DNA of 64,000 nucleotides from the NCBI RefSeq assembly GCF_014855515.1, contig NZ_JACYFK010000005.1:124001-188000 (forward strand), in the 5' to 3' direction. This DNA is from Euzebyella marina. GTDB lineage: Bacteria; Bacteroidota; Bacteroidia; Flavobacteriales; Flavobacteriaceae. Position 1 is the stretch's first letter, and every line of letters begins with the position of its first letter. The notes under the pieces are model-generated. The model did no database searches. It saw nothing but the letters and a program-made list of their open reading frames with translations, and was not told the DNA's origin. Shown here piece after piece: positions 24,993 through 35,900 of this stretch. Made by a program: the position numbers and the translations under genes.

Positions 24993-27732
24993 CAAACACT
25001 TTTTTCTTTTAATGGCATTGCTATTACTCGGTGTTCTTTCGGCCGCTGCCCAGGAAGATGGCGTCATCCCCTTACCAATCAAAGCAGAACAAGACACAAT
25101 TATCGCGCCACTCTTCCCTGGCCCTATACAACAAACTGCTAGTCAAAAAGATAGTACAGCTCAAGATACGGTCAAAACAACGCAGTCGATGCTTTTGGAT
25201 AAAATAAAATACAAGGCCAAAGACTATGTAAAACTTAGTCAAAGCGACCAGAAAATCTATTTGTACAATGAGGCCGAAATCTACTACCAAGATACCGAAC
25301 TAAAAGCCGGCATTATTGTGATGGATTACGTAAAAAACGAGGTTTATGCGGGAAGAATAAGAGATTCGTTGGGCAATTACACACAGCTTCCTTTTTTCAA
25401 ACAAGGCGACAATGAGGTGCGGCCAGACAGTATTCGCTTTAACTTCGATACTGAAAAGGCCCTTATTTTTAATTCTCGAACCGAGCAACAGGCCGGTTTG
25501 GGGCAGTTGGGCAGCGACGCAATGAAGGTTTATGCCGAAACCACCAAAAAAGAGAACGACTCGGTCTATTTCATGAGCGAAGCGAAGATAACCACCTCAA
25601 AAGATACCGTTAACCCTGATTATTACATTCGAGTCAGAAAAGCGAAATTCGTTCCTAAAAAGAAGGTTATCGCAGGTTTCAGCAACCTTTATATCGCCGA
25701 CGTACCCACCCCTGTTGCACTGCCTTTTGCCTATTTTCCATTAACGGTCGGGCGAACTGCGGGGTTAATGATGCCCACCTTTGGCAACGATCCCAATAGA
25801 GGGTATTTTTTACAAAATGGTGGTTACTACTTGCCATTTAGTGAATATGCAGATTTGACCGTCACAGGTGACTTTTATACAAATGGTAGTTATGGCTTTA
25901 GAACGGCAACCATTTATACGAAAAGGTATAAGTATCGAGGTAACATCAACTTTAGGTACGAAAACTTGGTTACCAGCCAAAGAGGTTTTGATGACTATGG
26001 AAATCAAAAAATATGGAATTTCCAGATGTCTCACTCACAAGATACCAAGGCAAGTCCCAACTCAAGGTTTTCCGCCAACGTCAACTTAGGAAGTAGCTCG
26101 TACTATCAAAATTCTTTGAACCAAGTCAACTTGCCTCTTACTCAGAACAACACCTTATCATCGTCGATATCCTATTCAAAGACATTTCCGAACTATCCTT
26201 CGGTGAATATGAGCTTAACGGCCTCTCACTCTCAAAACACGAGTGCCTCGGCGAGGGCCAATCCTGACGAAAAAAACATACAAATGACGCTTCCGACCTT
26301 TCAGGCCAGTGTTGAACGTATATTCCCCTTTGCCAAAAGGGATGGGATCAAAAAGGGAGCTTTACAAAATATCAACTTTCAGTACGATGTTAATGCCAGA
26401 AACCAGCTAACGACCAATGACGAAGACTTTTTAAAAGCCGCCATGTTCGACGATGCCAAGGTTGGGGCCAGACATCGATTGCCCATCAGTACCAACTTCA
26501 AGGTGGCCAAGTTTTTTAGTGTGAGTATGGGTGGTAGCTATGAAGATGTATGGACGCTGGAAACCTATCGTCAACGATATGAACTGGGAGAGGGAGATGA
26601 ACTAGGCTCGGTCGTAAGAGATACCATCCCTGGTTTTGACCGTTACAACAGATACAATCTGAGTGCCAGTGTAGGTACAACCCTTTATGGAACTTTCAAT
26701 TTTGGGGAAGAAAAGAAAATTCAAGCTATTCGCCACGTTATGCGTCCCTCTTTAAGCTACGGTTATGCCCCCTCTTTTGACCAGTTTTATGATGAATACC
26801 TGAACAACGATACCGGAGAGGTCGTTCAATACAGCCGGTTTGAAGGAACATTGAACGGCGCCCCAAGTTTAGGAAAATCGAATAGTTTAAGCTTTTCTTT
26901 GGCCAACACCCTTGAGGCCAAGGTGACCGATAAAGATTCGACGGCTACCGAACCCAAAAAGATTTCAATACTGAACAACTTTAATATTTCTACCGGTTAT
27001 AATTTCGAATCAGATTCATTGAAATTGAGCCCTTTGCGAGTCAACGGGGGTACGAACATTTTGAACAACAAAATGTCAATTAACTTTTCGGCAGGCTTAG
27101 ACCCTTACGCCATTGACAACAACGGTAGAAGAATAGACGTATTTAATGTCGATAATGGTGGTAGTCTTTTCAGGCTAACACAAGCAAATATAAATGTGGG
27201 CTATTCCATCGATAGCGAAACATTCGGAAGACGCAAAGAAGATGATGAGGAGGACGAAGAGGAAACCGGTGCCTACGATTATGTTGCGCAAAGTGGGGGT
27301 CGAGATGATGATCTCTTTGGCCGGTCCGATAATTACAATAATCAGCTCATTGAAGACCAGTATAATGACCGTGATGAAGATGAGGATATTGAAAACCCAC
27401 CTTATGCCACAAAAATACCATGGAATTTTAGGCTGGCTTATTCCGCAAGCTACTTAAATTCCGCGCGACAGAACGAGTTTAGCAGCCACTCACTCATGTT
27501 TTCCGGAGATATTGAACTATCTCCCCGCTGGAAAGTTGGTGGTTCTTCTGGATACGATTTTAAAAACAAAGGATTCACCCTAACACAGCTACGTTTTGAA
27601 AGGGACCTTAAGAGTTTTAGAATGAATTTTAACTGGACACCTTTCGGAACATACACCCGTTGGTACTTCTTCATTGGAATCAAAAGTTCTATACTTAGCG
27701 ATCTTAAATGGGAAAATAGAAGCCAGCGATAG
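24982..27732 (+). CDS. lptD: LPS assembly protein LptD (bacteroidetal OstA-like)
   Basis: The 916-residue outer membrane protein has a signal peptide (MQSNKHFFLLMALLLLGVLS), an N-terminal OstA/LptA-like beta-jellyroll domain (about 70-230, with YNEAEIYYQDTELKAGIIVM and a FVPKKKVIAGFSNLYIADVP transition) and a large C-terminal beta-barrel. It inserts lipopolysaccharide into the outer leaflet. Length and layout fit the family called putative LPS assembly protein LptD in Flavobacteria. The start is TTG: the frame is open back to a TAA at 24895-24897 with no ATG, and the first internal ATG (25012) would destroy the signal peptide. An acidic low-complexity loop (DDEEDEEETGAYDY and RDEDEDIENPP) sits near residues 753-810. 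ridA follows after 25 bases. Confidence 0.9.
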   Translation: MQSNKHFFLLMALLLLGVLSAAAQEDGVIPLPIKAEQDTIIAPLFPGPIQQTASQKDSTAQDTVKTTQSMLLDKIKYKAKDYVKLSQSDQKIYLYNEAEIYYQDTELKAGIIVMDYVKNEVYAGRIRDSLGNYTQLPFFKQGDNEVRPDSIRFNFDTEKALIFNSRTEQQAGLGQLGSDAMKVYAETTKKENDSVYFMSEAKITTSKDTVNPDYYIRVRKAKFVPKKKVIAGFSNLYIADVPTPVALPFAYFPLTVGRTAGLMMPTFGNDPNRGYFLQNGGYYLPFSEYADLTVTGDFYTNGSYGFRTATIYTKRYKYRGNINFRYENLVTSQRGFDDYGNQKIWNFQMSHSQDTKASPNSRFSANVNLGSSSYYQNSLNQVNLPLTQNNTLSSSISYSKTFPNYPSVNMSLTASHSQNTSASARANPDEKNIQMTLPTFQASVERIFPFAKRDGIKKGALQNINFQYDVNARNQLTTNDEDFLKAAMFDDAKVGARHRLPISTNFKVAKFFSVSMGGSYEDVWTLETYRQRYELGEGDELGSVVRDTIPGFDRYNRYNLSASVGTTLYGTFNFGEEKKIQAIRHVMRPSLSYGYAPSFDQFYDEYLNNDTGEVVQYSRFEGTLNGAPSLGKSNSLSFSLANTLEAKVTDKDSTATEPKKISILNNFNISTGYNFESDSLKLSPLRVNGGTNILNNKMSINFSAGLDPYAIDNNGRRIDVFNVDNGGSLFRLTQANINVGYSIDSETFGRRKEDDEEDEEETGAYDYVAQSGGRDDDLFGRSDNYNNQLIEDQYNDRDEDEDIENPPYATKIPWNFRLAYSASYLNSARQNEFSSHSLMFSGDIELSPRWKVGGSSGYDFKNKGFTLTQLRFERDLKSFRMNFNWTPFGTYTRWYFFIGIKSSILSDLKWENRSQR

Positions 27733-27757
27733 AGGTTTAATATAAAATTACGCTCGA

Positions 27758-28138
27758 ATGAAAACAATTATCAATACCGAGAATGCACCCGCCCCCATAG
27801 GCCCATACAACCAAGCTGTTCTAAGTGGAAATACCCTATATATTTCAGGTCAAATTCCTATTGATCCGGTTTCTGGAAATTTAGTAGAAGGAGATATAAA
27901 GCTAGAGGCAAAACAATGCATGGAAAACCTGAAAGCGATTTTGAATGCTGCTGATATGGGTTTTGATAATGTTGTGAAAAGTAGCATATTTCTTGCCGAC
28001 ATGAACAAGTTTAGTTCTGTTAATGAAGTATACGGTTCCTACTTCGATGAAGCTACCGCCCCGGCAAGAGAAACCGTAGAAGTAGCAAATCTGCCCAAGT
28101 TCGTCAACGTAGAAATTTCGATGATTGCCATAAAATAA
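27758..28138 (+). CDS. ridA: RidA family enamine/imine deaminase
   Basis: The 126-residue protein is a full-length Rid/YjgF member: GPYNQAVLSGNTLYISGQIP, the active-site Arg in APARETVEVANLP and the closing NVEISMIAIK. It hydrolyses reactive 2-aminoacrylate and related enamines released by PLP enzymes, in the cytoplasm, as a trimer. It starts 25 bases after lptD and ends at a strong hairpin terminator, so it is probably the last gene of that transcript. Confidence 0.93.
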   Translation: MKTIINTENAPAPIGPYNQAVLSGNTLYISGQIPIDPVSGNLVEGDIKLEAKQCMENLKAILNAADMGFDNVVKSSIFLADMNKFSSVNEVYGSYFDEATAPARETVEVANLPKFVNVEISMIAIK

Positions 28139-28163
28139 AAAAGGCCCTTCATTTGGGCCTTTT
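28139..28163. terminator. Bidirectional intrinsic terminator between ridA and the BadF-type kinase
   Basis: AAAAGGCCC and GGGCCTTTT form a perfect 9-base stem with a 7-base loop. The A-tract and T-tract make it work in both directions, ending ridA (plus) and the kinase gene (minus). Confidence 0.85.
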
Positions 28164-28187
28164 ACTTACTGTATCGGAAATAAAGAC

Positions 28188-29039
28188 TTAAAGGGTTTCC
28201 CTGTGAAACTCCATCAAGCCCTCTATCGGTCTCTGTCTTATAACACCGACGATTAAATCATTTCTTTCTAGCACGGTAGTCAACTCATCCTTTAAATAAT
28301 GAGCTATACTACCAACAAAGTTAATTGGCACTTTTGTGGCCAATTCAAATTGCATGATGTAATTATTGACAAACTGCTGAAAACCTTTGTCTATCACTCC
28401 TTTGGAATAAGGGTGGTTTTTGTTTTCAATCAGAAATCTCGCAAAGGTGGCCAAATAAGTATTGGGGTTTGGCTGTTTGTAAAGATTCTCTTTGATGACA
28501 TCTGGATCAAGATCATACTCCTTGGCAAATTTAAGGGCCAAGTCTTGAGGGATTTTGTGAAAGTAGTAATCTCTTATCAGCTTACGCCCAAAGAAGTTAC
28601 CACTACCATCATCCATCGGAATGTACCCAAGAGAAGTCACCTTTTGAATAAGTTGATGCCCATCGTAATAGCTACAGTTGGAACCTGTACCCAAAATACA
28701 GACGATACCTTGGTGACCAATTTTAGTGGTTGAAAAAATAGCCGCATAGGTATCTTCTTTCACATCGGCAATGGCATTCGGAAAGAAATCTTTAAAGATG
28801 TTCTTTAAAAATTTCTTCATTCTATCGGTTCCGCATCCGGCACCATAAAAATGCAAGCGCGTTACTTCCTTCCTATTTCTAGAAAGTTCAAAATTATTGG
28901 CTAAGCGATCTTCAATCACTTCGCGGGTCAACACTTCTGGGCTCAGGCCCAATGTCTGTGTCAAAAATAGCTGGTCGCCCTTTTCGTCAAGAGCGATCCA
29001 ATCTGATTTCGTCGCGCCGCTATCTACAATTAAAATCAT
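28188..29039 (-). CDS. BadF/BadG-type ATPase, probable N-acetylglucosamine kinase
   Basis: The 283-residue protein has the sugar kinase/actin-like ATPase fold: phosphate 1 motif VDSGATKSDWIAL at the N-terminus, phosphate 2 region GIVCILGTGSNCSYYDG (about 103-119), and PMDDGSGNFFGRKLIRDYY. These match the BadF/BadG/BcrA family, whose best-known relatives outside anaerobic CoA reductases are GlcNAc kinases. I infer phosphorylation of GlcNAc or a related amino sugar salvaged from peptidoglycan or chitin. It lies downstream of gapA but is separated from it by a hairpin terminator at 29051-29096. The precise sugar is not determined. Confidence 0.8.
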   Translation of the reverse strand: MILIVDSGATKSDWIALDEKGDQLFLTQTLGLSPEVLTREVIEDRLANNFELSRNRKEVTRLHFYGAGCGTDRMKKFLKNIFKDFFPNAIADVKEDTYAAIFSTTKIGHQGIVCILGTGSNCSYYDGHQLIQKVTSLGYIPMDDGSGNFFGRKLIRDYYFHKIPQDLALKFAKEYDLDPDVIKENLYKQPNPNTYLATFARFLIENKNHPYSKGVIDKGFQQFVNNYIMQFELATKVPINFVGSIAHYLKDELTTVLERNDLIVGVIRQRPIEGLMEFHRETL

Positions 29040-29050
29040 AAAATCAGTTT

Positions 29051-29096
29051 AAAAAAGAATCCTGAAAATAAGCAAAAATCGCTCACTTTCAGGATT
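29051..29096 (-). terminator. Intrinsic terminator or attenuator after gapA
   Basis: AATCCTGAAA (29058-29067) and TTTCAGGATT (29087-29096) form a perfect 10-base stem on a 19-base loop, and on the minus strand it is followed by CTTTTTT (29057-29051). It stands between gapA and the sugar kinase gene, which starts only 12 bases later. Confidence 0.7.
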
Positions 29097-29117
29097 TCCA
29101 TATACAACTCTTTAAAA

Positions 29118-30131
<1,014 letters not shown>

Positions 30132-30141
30132 TTAGGATTAA

Positions 30142-31128
30142 TTATGTTGTCATTATTTCGGATACCCTAATGAGCTCCTTATCAATTTTGGTATGCCCCT
30201 TGATTGCCTTGCTGATCGGGGTCAAAATAATCTTATTGTTCTGAACGCCCACCATAAAATTGGTCTGGCCCTCCAATAGGCTTTCAACAGCCTTTACTCC
30301 CATTCTACTGGCAAGTACCCTATCGTAACACGAAGGTGCCCCACCTCTTTGCATGTGGCCCAAAACGGAAACCCTTACATCGTATATTGGTAAATGCTCT
30401 TCAACGTATTCTTTTAATTCGAAGACGCTTTTTCCCGTTTTATCACCTTCGGCAACCACTACGATACTTGATGATTTACCGGACTTCTTACTTCTCTTCA
30501 AAGATTCCAATAAACGCTCCAGACCTCGGTTTTGCTCTGGTATCAAAATCTCTTCGGCACCCGCACCGACACCTGTATTTAACGCAATATGGCCTACATC
30601 TCGGCCCATCACCTCTACAAAGAACAATCTGTTGTGCGAACTTGCCGTATCTCGAATCTTGTCAATTGCCTCAACAACGGTATTCATTGCGGTATCATAC
30701 CCTACCGTATTGGAGGTACCGAATATATCGTTGTCTATCGTACCGGGGATACCTATTATGGGAAAGTGGTATTCTTGGCCAAAAATCATGGCACCCGTAA
30801 AACTTCCATCTCCACCAATAACTACGAAAGCATCTATACCTTCTGCTATTAATTGGTCATATGCCTTTTTACGGCCTTCCGGGGTTCTAAAGTCATCACA
30901 ACGGGCCGATTTTAAAATCGTTCCTCCCTTATTTATAATATTGTTTACACTACGCGCATCCATTGGTTTAAAGTCACCCTCAATCATACCCTGATACCCT
31001 CTGTAGATGCCCACGCAATCTACCTTCATATAGGCACAGGTGCGAACGACTGACCGGATGGCTGCGTTCATGCCCGGAGAATCACCTCCAGACGTTAGTA
31101 CACCTATCTTTTTTATCTCTGAAACCAT
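30142..31128 (-). CDS. pfkA: ATP-dependent 6-phosphofructokinase
   Basis: The 328-residue protein has all PfkA hallmarks: GVLTSGGDSPGMNAAIRSVV, VIGGDGSFTGA for ATP binding (Gly at the position associated with ATP rather than pyrophosphate use), GIPGTIDNDI with catalytic Asp, VEVMGRDVGHIAL for fructose 6-phosphate, and LGHMQRGGAPSCYDRVLASR. It phosphorylates fructose 6-phosphate, the committing step of glycolysis. The length is standard for the bacterial tetrameric enzyme. A perfect TAnnTTTG box lies just upstream. Confidence 0.95.
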   Translation of the reverse strand: MVSEIKKIGVLTSGGDSPGMNAAIRSVVRTCAYMKVDCVGIYRGYQGMIEGDFKPMDARSVNNIINKGGTILKSARCDDFRTPEGRKKAYDQLIAEGIDAFVVIGGDGSFTGAMIFGQEYHFPIIGIPGTIDNDIFGTSNTVGYDTAMNTVVEAIDKIRDTASSHNRLFFVEVMGRDVGHIALNTGVGAGAEEILIPEQNRGLERLLESLKRSKKSGKSSSIVVVAEGDKTGKSVFELKEYVEEHLPIYDVRVSVLGHMQRGGAPSCYDRVLASRMGVKAVESLLEGQTNFMVGVQNNKIILTPISKAIKGHTKIDKELIRVSEIMTT

Positions 31129-31154
31129 TAAAAAAAACTAAGTTGCAATAATAA

Positions 31155-31162
31155 CAAACTTA
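31155..31162 (-). promoter_or_regulatory. Candidate -7 box of the pfkA-gapA operon
   Basis: TAAGTTTG on the minus strand matches TAnnTTTG perfectly, with a predicted leader of about 20 bases to the pfkA ATG at 31128. The nearest TTTG is 26 bases upstream, longer than ideal. The rest of the 250-base gap 31129-31378 shows nothing else I can name. Confidence 0.45.
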
Positions 31163-31378
31163 TTTGAAATTTGGAGCCAGATGAATATCAAATTTACATC
31201 AAAGATTGTTACGAAAACGTTTTAAAAATTGAGGTTTCCGTAGGAATTTTAGAATATGTTACCAGCAAATATCACTAAAACAACTTATTACTAGTATTTT
31301 GCATTTTTCGGCAGTTATCTGCAACCTGATTCTTGCCTTCTATTTCACAATTACTTAGTCGCAAAAGAAGTCTAAAGT

Positions 31379-34300
31379 TTACTTTAAGTTTTTGCCTTTA
31401 GGATAGAATCGCAAAAGACTATCCCTACCCATAACGGCTGTCGGGGTTGCGCTGGTAGATGGCAGATTTTTCTTGGGCTCTTCTTTGGGTTCTTTTCTTA
31501 ACAACGAACGAAAGAGCTCTCTAAAGCTATTAAAATCGACCTCATATTGAAGACCTACGCCTTGCGTATAACCAAACCGATCTGCCAGATATTCTTGAAT
31601 CTCATTCTCACGATTGAAAAACTTGGCACTTAACGTACCCTCTTCGTTTAACAAGAGCTGAATTTCAAAATTTCCGGCAACCACGGTTTCCGTTGTTCCG
31701 CCGACCGGTACACCTACTTTTCCATTAAAAAGTAGCCGATCGCTAATTTGTGTGCTTACGGTAAAACCGATTCTGTTTTCAGTTTGAAAATCGGCGTTTC
31801 GATCCAATATGCCCTGTTCATACGATAAACCCAAGTTGAACTTATCATTTTCCCCCAATACTTGGTTCAATAGTCCTGAGGCACTTTGTAATAAATTACC
31901 AGTCACGGCTTGTTGATTAATACCTGTCTGGTCATTGACAAAAGAGCCTTGTGCCAGCAAGAAAAGGGCGTTCTGCTCTTCAACAGTAGGATCTTGTAAT
32001 CGATATTGTAATTCAGACTGAATAATAGAGTTGGTACCGGGAAAATCGATGTTAAACTCTATATCAGGGCTCTCCAGGTCATCGGTCAATTTGATGACCA
32101 CCTCAGTAGGTATTCGTCGGGTATAACCGGGATTGTCCAATAGTGGTGCCGGGTTGGCGTTCAAAGAGTAAACGGCTTCCAAATCTAACGTTGCTTTTAA
32201 AGGCTCTCGATCCCATACAATGGTACCCCCAGGTTTCACCTGAAAGGTCTTATTGATTACACCACCAAATTTGTAATTATATTGACCGTTCACTACAACG
32301 AAATCTCCATACATCTCGAACGCCCCCCTAGTATTGATCCTTATCAACAAAATTCCGACCCCACTACCCTTTAATGAACTGCCCGTTTTGGTGTCGGTTA
32401 CTATTTCAACCTCAGCATCTGGTGTTACGTCTAAATCAAATGTCAGCTCGAGGCCCTGAAACTCGTCTATTACCCTTGTTTCCTCTATAGTATTGTGTCC
32501 ATTTTTACCAACAAAATTTATAAACGAATAATCGCCTATCGAAGCGACATCACTTAGAGGTATTTTTAACGAAGTTCCTGCTGCGGTACTACCTTCGACA
32601 TTTATATTAAGGGCATTGGTCGGGCCGAATATTCTACCTTTGCCGTTTAGATAGCCCGTACCATAATACAGAACCTCTTCCTCATATTCCGTATTAAGTA
32701 TTAATAAAGGATTGTCATTGGTATCAACATTCAAATCAAGCAACCAGTTATCAAAAAAAGAATGGCTGATCGTACCGTCTAGGGTTGCCTTCGTTTTTTT
32801 ATCAACGTCTGTGACCCTGATCTGATCAAAATCAAAGGTCTGCTTCGTCAAGTTCACCCTTGAATTCTGCGCAAAGTCATAATCAACGTTTAAATACGGT
32901 ATTCCTAAGCCTGCATTATCTAAAGTAAGTATTCCACTAAAATCCGGATTGTTAACTGGCCCATCAATACGAGCGTTACCGCTGACATCTCCGCGAATAT
33001 TACTTAGTATATCCTCACCTAAAGGAGCAAAGGGTTCTAAATCAAAACCGTCGAAATTCACTAATAATTTAGCCTCGGGCATATCACCCTGATTTAGAAT
33101 ATTACCGACAATACCCAGCTTTTCACGGCCCTTATCGGTTATTTGGGAGTTGACCACGAAATCGGTCAAATCTTTATTACCCACAATACCCAACGACAAA
33201 TCACCCAAACGGATATCGTTTATCGAAAAATCTTCTACTCCTAAATTTGAGGAAGGCAAGTAAACATTGTCTTTTTGTAGAATATTCAAAGTACCATTGA
33301 CCTCCCCTTGTAACTTTAAGCTATCAATGGCCGGTGTAATCTTATTCAAGGATACAATCTTGAACTGTAACTGAAGATCTTTGTAAGTCGAGTCAGCCAA
33401 CTCTCCCCTGAGCCTAATTTGCTCCTCTTCACTATTGTTCATAACAATTTCTTCAATACTAATACTATCTAAGGTTCTATTGAGAACGACTTTGTTCTTA
33501 TCATTGCCCTCTTTGTTCAGCACCCAAGTATTCCCCTTAAAACTAACATCAGAAGTTTTCAGACCGATAACCGATTTATTCTCTTTGTTAAAAGTGTGAT
33601 AGAAATTAAGATTATAACTATCGTTTAGGTTGCTACCCCCTTTGAATTCGGTTCTAAAGAACAAAGTGTCTTTCAAAGTGGTATTTATCAGCCTAAAATC
33701 TTTAACATCGTAGTAATTTGTTTTCAAATCACCAACCGAAACAAACGTGTTGAAAAGCGGATTTTTGTTATCAATTCTAACATCAATACTATCGGCCTCG
33801 TTACCATAGGCGACGATACTTGGTGATTTAAAATTCAGTTTAAAATCACCATCATCGGCCACGATGTTACCCCTAATGAAAGTATTGGGGTCAAATTTCA
33901 CTTCAGGAAAGAAAACATCAACAATCTTATTATAGATTTTAAAGTTAAAGGCCAACGATTGCCCTTTAGAAATGGTAAACGGTCGATAATTGGTGTAAAT
34001 ACTACCCAATGAGTTTTGCACCAGCTTACCGAGTTCACGAACCTTGAAGCTACCTTTCATATACCCGGTAATGATATCAGGGGAATTGATGTCTATAATG
34101 CGGGTAGAATCGTTTTCAAATTTGGAAGAAACTTTAAAGTCTTCGAAATAGTAGGTGTCATTTTTATTTTGAAAAACCGTTTTGGTAAAATTGATGTCAC
34201 CCATCAAATTATCTAAAGTATTACCGGTAATGTTCATGTTGACATTACCCTTGAAGATGGAAATACTATCGTTGATGAAGTTCAGTTTTTTAAGGTCGGC

Positions 34301-35812
34301 ATAATCAACAGAAGCAATGAAATTAAAGTCATTTCTATTTTCCCCAAAGTCTGCCAGCCCTTTAAAACTGAATTTTAAATTTTCGTCATTACTGATCAGC
34401 GTACCATCGAACAGTTGCTCTTTTAGAATACCACTCACCTTAATATCGGTGTACTCATAATTATTAAAAGATACCGAGTAAACCTCGCCAATTACCTCGG
34501 TATTCAAGGTTTCTTGCACAAAACCCTTACCCTCAACATTAAAATCAAGGGTGGCCTTGCCTAAACGCTTATTTTCTACAAAATCACCTAAATCAAAGTC
34601 AATCAAAGAAACAAAACCTTCATAGGTGGCATTATCGATATTATTCACATTGGCTAGCTCTAAATCAGCATAACTGCTACCAATGGCAGTGTTTAGGTTA
34701 ACTTTGGCATCGATAGATGATTCTGTAATAAGAGCATCACCCCTAATAGTGAACTGACCTAGTTTTTGAAAGGAAGATGGTAAAGATTTACCCAAAATAT
34801 TGGGCATTAATGACCTAAGTTCGTAATAACTCGAGGTAACATTTCTCATGTCGGCCTTCATGATAAAAGGGTCAGCACGACTAAAAAGATTTTTAAAATT
34901 GAAATCACCTCTGATGCCCGTATTATCCGACTGAAGAAACAGTTCTTCGGTGTTCAGGTCGTTTAATACACCGCTTACCTTGGTAGAAAAATTAACTTCT
35001 TTACCCCTCCCGAACTGATCATACAACAAATTGATTTCATCGAAGGCCACTGCCGAATCTTCAAAATCGGCCGTCAACTTAACCTTGTTCAGGAAATCGG
35101 CAAAGTCTTTTCGCTCATATTCAAAAATCAAATTTCCTTTCAAGTGCGAGCTATGAGTTCTTATGGACAGGGAGTCAAAGCTCATTTGCTGTTTCGTATA
35201 CTTGAAATCAGTGGTCATGTGCTCAACATTGATTCCCCTTTGGCTTAAAAACGCCATTTCTTCAATAGAGACACTAACTTCTGGTCCCAAAATCTGAAAA
35301 TCATTTGCACCGATATTCAACTCGGCAAAATTGAGCATTTCTTCAGTCTCCCTATTTTCATCCAACAGGCGAAAAGTACTGTTGGCGATATTAACGCGAG
35401 AAGAAGAAAAGAAAAATGGTTGTGTGCCCGGTTTTCTCGGCTGCCCATCATCAAGCTTATCGATAAAGACCTCTAGATTGGTATTCTTATCATCTCGATA
35501 AGTTTTCAGTTTAAAATCGAGCTTCTCAATATCAATATCACCAAATTCTAATTGACCGTTGACCAAATTTCTAATGCTCAAAACCGAGGTGGTAAGCCTA
35601 TCGATGTAAAAAAGAGTGTCTTTTTTATAATCCTCGATAAAAACACCTTCCAAATTAGTGTCCCAAGAAATCAAGGAGACTCTTAGCTTATCGATATTGA
35701 TATTGACCCCAAAGTCTTTATTGATGGTATTTGTAGCATATTTAGCAAAGCTTGTTTGAACGAAAGGCAAAGAAAGCACCAGTGTACCTAGAACACAGAT
35801 CAAAATGATCAC
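31379..35812 (-). CDS. tamB: Translocation/assembly module protein TamB
   Basis: This 1477-residue protein has an N-terminal membrane anchor (IILICVLGTLVLSLPFVQTS) followed by very long beta-rich sequence with the repeating DFKL/GNI pattern of AsmA/TamB proteins, and a C-terminal TamB (DUF490) domain (about 1000-1470) with FVVVNGQYNYKFGG, LDLEAVYSLNANP and NALFLLAQGSFVNDQTG. TamB-like proteins form a hydrophobic groove across the periplasm and move phospholipids or help outer membrane protein assembly. The start is uncertain: GTG at 35812 follows the frame, but the upstream in-frame codons encode IDPIKKLRKILVRTVL, which looks like the normal basic n-region, and the first in-frame stop is only at 35876-35878. 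No ATG or TTG exists there; an ATT at 35860 is possible. Confidence 0.9.
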   Translation of the reverse strand: MIILICVLGTLVLSLPFVQTSFAKYATNTINKDFGVNINIDKLRVSLISWDTNLEGVFIEDYKKDTLFYIDRLTTSVLSIRNLVNGQLEFGDIDIEKLDFKLKTYRDDKNTNLEVFIDKLDDGQPRKPGTQPFFFSSSRVNIANSTFRLLDENRETEEMLNFAELNIGANDFQILGPEVSVSIEEMAFLSQRGINVEHMTTDFKYTKQQMSFDSLSIRTHSSHLKGNLIFEYERKDFADFLNKVKLTADFEDSAVAFDEINLLYDQFGRGKEVNFSTKVSGVLNDLNTEELFLQSDNTGIRGDFNFKNLFSRADPFIMKADMRNVTSSYYELRSLMPNILGKSLPSSFQKLGQFTIRGDALITESSIDAKVNLNTAIGSSYADLELANVNNIDNATYEGFVSLIDFDLGDFVENKRLGKATLDFNVEGKGFVQETLNTEVIGEVYSVSFNNYEYTDIKVSGILKEQLFDGTLISNDENLKFSFKGLADFGENRNDFNFIASVDYADLKKLNFINDSISIFKGNVNMNITGNTLDNLMGDINFTKTVFQNKNDTYYFEDFKVSSKFENDSTRIIDINSPDIITGYMKGSFKVRELGKLVQNSLGSIYTNYRPFTISKGQSLAFNFKIYNKIVDVFFPEVKFDPNTFIRGNIVADDGDFKLNFKSPSIVAYGNEADSIDVRIDNKNPLFNTFVSVGDLKTNYYDVKDFRLINTTLKDTLFFRTEFKGGSNLNDSYNLNFYHTFNKENKSVIGLKTSDVSFKGNTWVLNKEGNDKNKVVLNRTLDSISIEEIVMNNSEEEQIRLRGELADSTYKDLQLQFKIVSLNKITPAIDSLKLQGEVNGTLNILQKDNVYLPSSNLGVEDFSINDIRLGDLSLGIVGNKDLTDFVVNSQITDKGREKLGIVGNILNQGDMPEAKLLVNFDGFDLEPFAPLGEDILSNIRGDVSGNARIDGPVNNPDFSGILTLDNAGLGIPYLNVDYDFAQNSRVNLTKQTFDFDQIRVTDVDKKTKATLDGTISHSFFDNWLLDLNVDTNDNPLLILNTEYEEEVLYYGTGYLNGKGRIFGPTNALNINVEGSTAAGTSLKIPLSDVASIGDYSFINFVGKNGHNTIEETRVIDEFQGLELTFDLDVTPDAEVEIVTDTKTGSSLKGSGVGILLIRINTRGAFEMYGDFVVVNGQYNYKFGGVINKTFQVKPGGTIVWDREPLKATLDLEAVYSLNANPAPLLDNPGYTRRIPTEVVIKLTDDLESPDIEFNIDFPGTNSIIQSELQYRLQDPTVEEQNALFLLAQGSFVNDQTGINQQAVTGNLLQSASGLLNQVLGENDKFNLGLSYEQGILDRNADFQTENRIGFTVSTQISDRLLFNGKVGVPVGGTTETVVAGNFEIQLLLNEEGTLSAKFFNRENEIQEYLADRFGYTQGVGLQYEVDFNSFRELFRSLLRKEPKEEPKKNLPSTSATPTAVMGRDSLLRFYPKGKNLK

Positions 35813-35900
35813 CAGAACAGTTCTAACCAGTATTTTTCTTAGTTTTTTGATAGGATCAATATGTTTTACCTTTGCTCATCCAACTTTTATTCCAAACTCG

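Noticed and set aside
24777-25097. Minus-strand frame of 106 codons across the amidase start and lptD start
   Set aside because: It overlaps two real genes and their promoters and has no recognisable protein character.
35805-35900. N-terminal extension of TsaD resembling a signal peptide
   Set aside because: The extension begins inside the likely tamB start region and would give a cytoplasmic tRNA-modifying enzyme a secretion signal. GTG at 35901 gives the normal family length.
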